10,277 nucleotides of DNA, taken from positions 7,169 to 17,445 of the forward strand of contig JAKUNY010000019.1 of assembly GCA_022451765.1 (NCBI GenBank), written 5' to 3'. Source of the DNA: Candidatus Poseidoniaceae archaeon. GTDB taxonomy: Archaea > Thermoplasmatota > Poseidoniia > Poseidoniales > Poseidoniaceae. The notes beneath the pieces were generated by a model. That model saw only the letters and a program-made list of their open reading frames with translations, did no database searches and was not told the DNA's origin. The translations under genes and the position numbers were made by a program. Positions 5,345-10,277 of this stretch are shown in pieces. Position 1 is the first letter of the stretch; each line of letters starts with the position of its first letter.

Positions 5345-6562
5345 TCATGCGTTGGTCTCTTCGCCCGGTGGCGAATCGGTTACGATTGGCGGGGACATCA
5401 AGACGGCTTTACGAAGCGTTGCCCGCAATGAATCCAATTCACCGTAACAAATCAAGACATCATCGTAGCGAAGTTGAACGCTCAACTCTGGATTCCACAT
5501 CATTCGTTCACCTCGACTGAGCGCATAGACGGGAGGTTGGCCACTGTTAGCAAAGATTTCATCGATTGAATGGCCAATAAGATTCGTATGATGAAGCAAT
5601 TGAATGGAGAGAACACCTTCACCGGGAACGGTTCGCAATAATTTGTCCAACTCAACCTCTGTGAACACGGCATCGTTGATGACGAAATCAACAATTTCAC
5701 CGGCAACGTTGACGCCACTGGCCTTCTCGATACCTTCCAATCCTGGGCTTGAGTTCACTTCGAGAACGAGTGGGCCGTCCACGGATTCGAGCAGGTCAAC
5801 CCCAGCCACACGTAGGCCAAGAACACGTGCGGCTCGGCATGCAACCTCCTCAAAGGCAGGATCAAGGTTGACCGGTTCAACGGTGCCGTTGAGGTGGAAA
5901 TTGCTTCGGAACTCTCGTCCACGAGCACGTCGACGCATGCAGGCAACAACGCGATCACCAACGACAAGGGCACGAATGTCCGTGCCGTGGGACTCAGCAA
6001 TGTATTCCTGAATGAGAATCGCTTTTTTGGTGTGCAACAATCCTTGGACAAGGTTGCGCGTTTCGTGATAGGTATGGCGTAGGAACACGCCTTGGCCTTG
6101 GGTTCCTTCGGTAACTTTGACGACGACGGGAAGACCACCAACCGCTTCGATGGCGTGTTCAATGTCTGCAGTATCTCGAACATAAACGGTACGTGGAACA
6201 GGGATTTTGTTTCGGGCGAGAAGTTGTGAGGCATGCAATTTGTCCCGGCTCTGGAGAATACCTTGTCCCGTGTTGGCCGTCCAAATCCCCATTTGTTCGA
6301 GGTGGCGGAGAACGGCAACACCGTGTCGGGTGATGGAATGACCAATACGTGGAATGACAGCATCGAAGGCTGCCGGTCGTCCTTCGTGCATGACATCAAT
6401 GCCGTTATCGTCGACGAACAAAGAGAAGCTCATTGGATCGAGAACATTGACATCAAGTCCGCGTTTTCGAGCCTCCTCAACAAGACGGCGCGTCGAATAC
6501 AGACGGGCGCCACGCGACAAGACGACTAGGCGTAACCCGTCACGTTCCTGCAACTCGCTCAT
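5345..6562 (-). CDS. rimK: RimK-family alpha-L-glutamate ligase (ATP-grasp) with C-terminal TrkA_C/RCK_C domain
   Basis: A 405-residue protein. Residues about 10-297 are a complete RimK: LSRGARLYSTRRLVEEA (15-31), AVIPRIGHSITRHGVAVLR (68-86), SRDKLHASQLLAR (105-117), the nucleotide-binding K149 in VVKVTEGTQGQGV, EYI at 186-188, and the metal and catalytic block D256 and E268-V-N270-SSPGLEGIEKASG. RimK enzymes add glutamate to a protein or cofactor carboxylate using ATP; archaeal relatives include MptN and CofF. Residues about 315-387 form an extra domain that fits TrkA_C/RCK_C: LSIQLLHHTNLIGHSIDEI, then a YALSRGERM strand pair, then LRYDDVLICYGELDSLR. Such domains bind small regulatory ligands in transporters. 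The ligase is normally about 290-300 residues, so this is a fusion. I chose the ATG at 6562 (MSELQERDG) over the extension to 6613 because the family homology begins soon after it. Confidence 0.9.
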   Translation of the reverse strand: MSELQERDGLRLVVLSRGARLYSTRRLVEEARKRGLDVNVLDPMSFSLFVDDNGIDVMHEGRPAAFDAVIPRIGHSITRHGVAVLRHLEQMGIWTANTGQGILQSRDKLHASQLLARNKIPVPRTVYVRDTADIEHAIEAVGGLPVVVKVTEGTQGQGVFLRHTYHETRNLVQGLLHTKKAILIQEYIAESHGTDIRALVVGDRVVACMRRRARGREFRSNFHLNGTVEPVNLDPAFEEVACRAARVLGLRVAGVDLLESVDGPLVLEVNSSPGLEGIEKASGVNVAGEIVDFVINDAVFTEVELDKLLRTVPGEGVLSIQLLHHTNLIGHSIDEIFANSGQPPVYALSRGERMMWNPELSVQLRYDDVLICYGELDSLRATLRKAVLMSPPIVTDSPPGEETNA

Positions 6563-6584
6563 GGTCAGAAGGAAAACAGAGAGG

Positions 6585-6593
6585 ATTTCAAAT
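6585..6593. promoter_or_regulatory. candidate shared TATA-like element of a divergent promoter
   Basis: ATTTCAAAT reads almost the same on both strands and sits at the centre of the 55-bp gap between the divergent starts at 6562 and 6618. Its midpoint (6589) is 27 and 29 bp from the two ATGs. This is the usual archaeal TATA-to-start distance for leaderless transcripts, and neither gene has a ribosome-binding site here. The assignment is inferred from position and base composition. Confidence 0.45.
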
Positions 6594-6617
6594 GCTCGGC
6601 CGTTTTGGCCCACTTAC

Positions 6618-7616
6618 ATGTCGGATGAGGAACAACCTGCTGAGCCGGAGCAAGAGACCACGGAATCTGCCCCTCCTCTCGAGGACCATCACGAAGAACT
6701 GATCAAGGATATGACGCTGGAAGAACGTCAAGAAGCTCTCAAGCGTTCACGCTGGAATGTTTTCCTGTATCTTGGTTTGGCTGCATTGATGTTTGGATTT
6801 GCTTTGTACCCGTTTTCATTTAGTGCTTCAGCTGTTGGTAACACCTACGAACAGGATCTTGGTTTTGTCTGGGGTCCACCCATCGATGGCGAAGATTTCA
6901 CCGATGTGCCGATTAAAATCGAGATTACTGCAACAGATCCTCCAACAAATTCAAACGCTCGCATTGCGGTCTATCTCTTGAATTCTGATGATTGTGCATC
7001 CGGTGAAATCCTTGACACGAAGCGCGACTCACGAAGCGATTCAACGCACGACTCTCAATTCCAAATCTCGGATAGAACGCCGATTGTGGACGAAGTCTTT
7101 GTTTTCGAATTCGATGTTGATGGTGGTGGACAGTGCATGTTTGCAGAATACCTCGATCGAAACGATTACGACAGCCCACCGCTCTCAGGAGAGATGGAAA
7201 TTGATGGAAGCATGTGGCCCAATCAGATTTGGGCTGGTATCCTCGCTTTGCTCTTCCTCGGTCTCTCTGCATTTGCATTCCTCGGTGCCCAACGACACGG
7301 TGAAGGTGTCAAGGCATTAACCGAACCAAGCAAGACGGCCGAAGATGAGGTTCTTGCGACCGTTGCAGGTCCAAGTGGCCCACCTCCTTCAGCAGCAGGT
7401 CCGAGCGGCCCTCCAAAGGCTGCTTCTGGTCCGAGCGGCCCTCCGCAAGCAGAACCGGCGATGACAGAACCAGAGCCTGCGGTTGAAGCGACTGCTGAGC
7501 CCGTGTTTGAGCCAGCAGAAAACGGCTACTTTTTCCGCAAGATGCCTGATGGTACCTACGATCAAACCGTCTACATTCAAGCCGAGGACGGCTCGTACGT
7601 TCCGTATCAGGCCTGA
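6618..7616 (+). CDS. two-pass membrane protein with extracytoplasmic domain and GPSGPP repeats
   Basis: A 332-residue product of no named family. The order is an acidic cytoplasmic N-terminus (1-45, EEQPAEPEQETTE then TLEERQEALKRSR), a membrane helix (about 46-66), an extracytoplasmic beta-rich domain (about 70-202) with a likely disulfide pair (C126 and C173), a second membrane helix (about 204-223), and a cytoplasmic tail. The tail has three GPSGPP decapeptide repeats (251-280), a Pro/Glu-rich linker, and a distinct end FFRKMPDGTYDQTVYIQAED followed by GSYVPYQA. The Pro-rich repeats suggest a binding region for a partner protein. The start is the ATG at 6618, where MSDEEQ begins. Longer upstream in-frame forms would run through the antisense of rimK and are rejected. 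It is divergent from rimK and 83 bp before the SAP-domain membrane protein, probably in one transcript. Confidence 0.78.
   Translation: MSDEEQPAEPEQETTESAPPLEDHHEELIKDMTLEERQEALKRSRWNVFLYLGLAALMFGFALYPFSFSASAVGNTYEQDLGFVWGPPIDGEDFTDVPIKIEITATDPPTNSNARIAVYLLNSDDCASGEILDTKRDSRSDSTHDSQFQISDRTPIVDEVFVFEFDVDGGGQCMFAEYLDRNDYDSPPLSGEMEIDGSMWPNQIWAGILALLFLGLSAFAFLGAQRHGEGVKALTEPSKTAEDEVLATVAGPSGPPPSAAGPSGPPKAASGPSGPPQAEPAMTEPEPAVEATAEPVFEPAENGYFFRKMPDGTYDQTVYIQAEDGSYVPYQA
7368..7457 (+). repeat. three in-frame 30-nt repeats (GPSGPP decapeptides)
   Basis: GGTCC-initiated units begin at 7368, 7398 and 7428, exactly 30 nt apart. Each encodes GPSGPP plus four variable residues. The second and third are identical over the GGTCCGAGCGGCCCTCC core, while the first differs at a few synonymous positions, so the third was probably made by duplication of the second or the reverse. 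Confidence 0.8.
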
Positions 7617-7688
7617 AGAGGACAAAAGAACGTCCATGTTGACGCATTGACCACCATCCTTGATAGGTGATGAGCCATCGAATCAATC

Positions 7689-7695
7689 GAGGTGA
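7689..7695 (+). promoter_or_regulatory. strong Shine-Dalgarno site fixing the SAP-protein start
   Basis: GAGGTGA, nearly full complement to the archaeal 16S rRNA 3' end, 4 nt before the ATG at 7700. It decides against the in-frame GTG and ATG at 7667 and 7670. Confidence 0.75.
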
Positions 7696-7699
7696 ACAG

Positions 7700-9817
7700 A
7701 TGGCGGATGAAACATCATCGCTGACCGTGGCCAAACTCAAGGCCCTGTGCGTCATCAACGACCTTCCAACATCAGGAAAGAAAGCTGAATTGGTGGAACG
7801 CCTCCTTGAGGCAGGATTGGCACGAACTGAAGTGGGATTATCCGACGCTGACCCTGTTGAAGAAGCAGTTGAGGAAGAAATCGTTCTTTCGCTTGAAGAT
7901 GAAACCACAATTTCCATCGAAGAAGACCAGCCTGAGGCTGTTGAAGCGGTCATTGAAGACGATGAAGTCCTCGAAGCGGTCCTCGTCCCTGACCTCGTTG
8001 AAGAAGAAACGGAGGAAGTCTTCACACCCGTCGCAACAAAGCGAAAAGACGTTGCCACACTTGCTGATATGATCAAAGATCCAAAAGTCATTGCAGTCGT
8101 CATCGTGTCGTTGTTCCTCGGAGCAGCAGGATGGTGGTACATCAATTCCACATTGGAGCCGTTTACTGCTGAACCGCTTCGTTATGGCGACACCATGGAG
8201 TACAGCATCTCGGGCGGTCTTGGCGACCGCCCAGCGGTGATGGCGAGCGAAGGCTTTCTCGACTTGGTGTTCAATTTCCTTGAACCGGACGATGATTATT
8301 GTCGAATTTTCATGGATTACGAAGGTCGAGGAACGCTCGGAGTGACAAAAGGGACAAATCAATTGCCGCCTGTTCCAAGCAACCTCGATGGAGCAGTTCG
8401 CTCACAAGGACCGTATGGGAGTAATGATTGGCTTGCGGTCGAGATTACCAACACCTACGAGTTTGATGATTTTGACATTGGAAGAAATACGTACTCCATC
8501 ATCAACCAAGGCAGTTGTCCGGATGCGGAAGACGGAGCCTATGTTCCAGGAGAAGCGGTTCTGACAACAAAGCGTCACATCGAATTAAAAGAGCAGGCAA
8601 CCCTCTCAACTGCGTTTGAATTCTCTGCAACAATTGACAACAAACCGTACGAAGGAACAGCCAAAACGTTCGATGTTGGCGGTTTGCTTGGAACGCTTGA
8701 TGTTGTCCTCCCAGGTGTTTCTCTTATGCTCCAACCCATTGAACTGCAAGATTTGTTCGCAACCGACGTCATCGAAGAAGGTGCATCAGGAGAACGATTG
8801 GGCTGGCGATGGAGAGTTGTTGGTGAGGACACACTCGGTGACGACAAGACATGGAAGATTGCTGCGACTCATGTCGATGTTGAACGACTCTGCCTTGGAT
8901 CAGCGACCATGGAAATTTGGGCGGAAGAAGACAATCCTTGGGCTTCGCAGCAAACCGTCGATGTCATTATTTCCAACGATGGTTCATTGCAAACAGATTG
9001 TTCACCCTTCTCAGAAGCCTTTGGCGATTACATCCTCCCCGAGGGCGAGTTGGAACTGCATCATACCTTCAAAGCCACAAAACTAACCCGAGGGGCAAAA
9101 GTTCTCGATCTTGGAAAGGATTACGACTTGCGACCACGGTCAAACATTCTGGCACTCGATGACGATGTTCAGGAAGATTGGGGTGGTCAAGAAGAGCTCC
9201 ACCCACCCGATGCATCCAGCATGCGTCAACACACCTTGGAACAAGCCATGCAGTGTTTCGACCACATTGGTGGTTCCGCCAGCGGCGCATCTGCTGCCCT
9301 TGACAACGGCGGATACATCTGGCGAGGCCTTGACAAACGGAATGCGTCGATCACACAATGGAATGTTTCGTGGGTTCATCCGGACGATACGTCCGGCTGG
9401 GTGCTGTTCGAAGTGACAGGTGAACCGTCCAGCGATAATTGCACCTACTTGGACAAAGGTTCGTTCGAGGAATTGGCCTCCTACAACCGGGAATCGATTC
9501 CAGCTGTTGCGAACATGTCCACGCTTGAGCAACGTCTTTCCGATACGACAAGGTATCCACAGCTGTCAGGTATGGATGGTGTGTTTGACTCGAGCGGGGC
9601 CTATCATACCGATACGCGCATCGGGTTTCTTGTTGCTGTTCCAGGAGATGGAGCGAACGATCTTCTCGGTCAATTGACCAGCACTTCGGTGGGTGCAACG
9701 ACGGTCGATGTGTCTCGAACGTGGCAAGAAGGCATCTGGGAGCATGCATTCGCTGTTGCCATCGATGCAACGGATGGTCGAGTTGTTGGTTGGACCAAAC
9801 TCTCTCAGGTTGTGTGA
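7700..9817 (+). CDS. single-pass membrane protein with cytoplasmic SAP domain and large ectodomain
   Basis: A 705-residue protein. Residues about 7-40 are a SAP domain (helix-extension-helix): LTVAKLKALCVIND, then LPTSGKKAELVERLLEAG, with the family's conserved SGKK-x-ELVERLL. SAP domains bind AT-rich DNA in eukaryotic scaffold, repair and membrane-bound chromatin proteins. Residues about 46-108 are acidic and probably disordered. One membrane helix follows at about 129-147 (VIAVVIVSLFLGAAGWW). Residues about 150-705 are an extracytoplasmic region rich in Asp, Gly and beta-type sequence, with several Cys and possible N-glycosylation sequons (NAS, NVS, NCT, NMS). No enzyme motif is recognised. 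With the positive-inside rule (TKRKD before the helix), the SAP domain faces the cytoplasm. The gene is 83 bp after the GPSGPP protein and 4 bp before the 133-residue gene. A DNA-to-membrane link is inferred. Confidence 0.85.
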   Translation: MADETSSLTVAKLKALCVINDLPTSGKKAELVERLLEAGLARTEVGLSDADPVEEAVEEEIVLSLEDETTISIEEDQPEAVEAVIEDDEVLEAVLVPDLVEEETEEVFTPVATKRKDVATLADMIKDPKVIAVVIVSLFLGAAGWWYINSTLEPFTAEPLRYGDTMEYSISGGLGDRPAVMASEGFLDLVFNFLEPDDDYCRIFMDYEGRGTLGVTKGTNQLPPVPSNLDGAVRSQGPYGSNDWLAVEITNTYEFDDFDIGRNTYSIINQGSCPDAEDGAYVPGEAVLTTKRHIELKEQATLSTAFEFSATIDNKPYEGTAKTFDVGGLLGTLDVVLPGVSLMLQPIELQDLFATDVIEEGASGERLGWRWRVVGEDTLGDDKTWKIAATHVDVERLCLGSATMEIWAEEDNPWASQQTVDVIISNDGSLQTDCSPFSEAFGDYILPEGELELHHTFKATKLTRGAKVLDLGKDYDLRPRSNILALDDDVQEDWGGQEELHPPDASSMRQHTLEQAMQCFDHIGGSASGASAALDNGGYIWRGLDKRNASITQWNVSWVHPDDTSGWVLFEVTGEPSSDNCTYLDKGSFEELASYNRESIPAVANMSTLEQRLSDTTRYPQLSGMDGVFDSSGAYHTDTRIGFLVAVPGDGANDLLGQLTSTSVGATTVDVSRTWQEGIWEHAFAVAIDATDGRVVGWTKLSQVV

Positions 9818-9821
9818 CGAC

Positions 9822-10223
9822 ATGGACGAAGATGAGATGGCTCGTGGCCTTGATCATCTCATGGAGCAAAACGAAACGGACCTGCCATTCCTTGCTTCGT
9901 ATGGAGCCGACATGGACGGCATGGGCATCGATGTTGATGCACTGTTCTTGGGCGTTGAAACGTTTCTTTCTTCACGGAGGGTAAAATTTGACAGTAATGG
10001 AGATTGCATAAAATATAACTCAACATGCATAACCAAACATGAAGAGGGGTTTCTTGTAGAAATTGCACACGAGCATTTGCACCTTGTTCACAGCGACTTG
10101 GATCGTGTTGGCTTTTTCCAGGGAACGCTGCATGGAGACAAATCGAAACTTTCGGTTATCCTCCAGATGTGGGGGGGTGAACACCGTCGCTTCCTCGAGC
10201 GTTTGGTCGAACACTGCGCTTAG
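9822..10223 (+). CDS. hypothetical soluble protein, 133 residues
   Basis: It begins 4 bp after the SAP-protein stop with MDEDEMARGLDHLMEQNETD, so it is probably co-translated with that gene; an ATG at 9837 is an alternative start. There is no signal peptide or membrane helix. The C-terminal part (about 73-131) is a mixed strand/helix domain rich in His (EIAHEHLHLVHSD at 80-92, then SVILQMWGGEHRRFLERLVEHC), which could bind metal but matches no family I know. Residues about 53-80 use codons rare elsewhere here (ATA, AGT, TAT, GTA), and the stretch is visibly AT-rich. A longer upstream form overlapping the SAP gene is rejected because its first 43 residues come from the antisense-like second frame of that gene. 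Confidence 0.65.
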   Translation: MDEDEMARGLDHLMEQNETDLPFLASYGADMDGMGIDVDALFLGVETFLSSRRVKFDSNGDCIKYNSTCITKHEEGFLVEIAHEHLHLVHSDLDRVGFFQGTLHGDKSKLSVILQMWGGEHRRFLERLVEHCA

Positions 10224-10277
10224 TTTCGACGTGCGATTGCAATCGCCAATCCAACTGCTACAAGGGCTGGAACGAGT
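10220..10277 (-). CDS. C-terminal end of a gene with a hydrophobic tail and Arg-Arg end (partial)
   Basis: Only the last 18 codons are in the window: LVPALVAVGLAIAIARRN then TAA (10220-10222). A 14-residue hydrophobic helix directly followed by RRN is the form of a C-terminal membrane anchor or an archaeosortase-type sorting tail (PGF-CTERM-like). The diagnostic motif before the helix would lie outside the window. The frame overlaps the stop of the 133-residue gene by 4 bp in a convergent arrangement. Confidence 0.55.
   Translation of the reverse strand, partial: LVPALVAVGLAIAIARRN

Noticed and set aside
4986..5348. Minus-strand frame covering the gap between rimK and the recombinase gene, with MEVCILQSVCKDTG after an ATG
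   Set aside because: Most of it is the wrong frame of the recombinase gene. The Cys-rich start is short and I cannot support it as a separate gene, although the GGAGGTG there is noted as a finding.
5604..6011. Ser/Thr/Arg-rich plus-strand frame opposite rimK
   Set aside because: Low-complexity antisense shadow of a firmly identified gene.
7309..8151. Minus-strand Ser/Thr-rich frame of 280 codons
   Set aside because: It is antisense to the acidic linker and repeats of two real genes; the Ser-rich runs are reversed Glu/Asp codons.

Overview
The window looks like part of a planktonic euryarchaeal genome, most probably Marine Group II (Candidatus Poseidoniales) or a close relative. The evidence is an archaeal Sec61-beta/SecG subunit, a RadA-type helix-hairpin-helix (HhH) domain on a lysine/alanine-rich protein, large SAP-domain and GPSGPP-repeat membrane proteins, Shine-Dalgarno sites of the GGAGGTGA type in front of internal operon genes, and a possible leaderless divergent promoter. 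The lineage is inferred; no rRNA or other phylogenetic marker is present.

Layout. (1) 13-2082, plus strand: a small multi-pass membrane protein, then a DUF2071-DCC fusion protein, then a 155-residue protein that overlaps it in a TGATG junction and may be the C-terminal part of a fold-type II PLP enzyme. (2) 2086-3406, minus strand: a tight operon read right to left, consisting of an 81-residue Cys-containing protein, a 269-residue unknown protein with an acidic tail, and Sec61-beta. It converges on block 1 with 3 bp between stops. (3) 3466-4149, plus strand: an HhH protein with a histone-H1-like tail of 11-residue repeats, then a 60-residue basic Cys protein. (4) 4138-6562, minus strand: a RimK-family ATP-grasp ligase with a C-terminal TrkA_C/RCK_C domain, a 115-bp gap containing a nested inverted repeat, then a XerC/D-like tyrosine recombinase. 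(5) 6618-10223, plus strand: divergent from rimK across a 55-bp promoter region; a two-pass membrane protein with three GPSGPP decapeptide repeats, a 705-residue membrane protein with a cytoplasmic SAP domain, and a 133-residue unknown protein. (6) 10220-10277, minus strand: the last 18 codons of a gene ending in a hydrophobic segment plus Arg-Arg, overlapping the previous stop by 4 bp.

How the genes may work together. No single pathway links the window. Two themes recur. One is chromosome handling: the HhH/H1-like protein, the Xer recombinase, and a SAP-domain protein that could link DNA to the membrane. The other is the cell envelope: Sec61-beta, the three membrane proteins, and the C-terminal tail at the right edge. 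The most distinctive items are the RimK-RCK_C fusion and the SAP-transmembrane-ectodomain protein. No tRNA, rRNA, CRISPR array or insertion sequence was seen.
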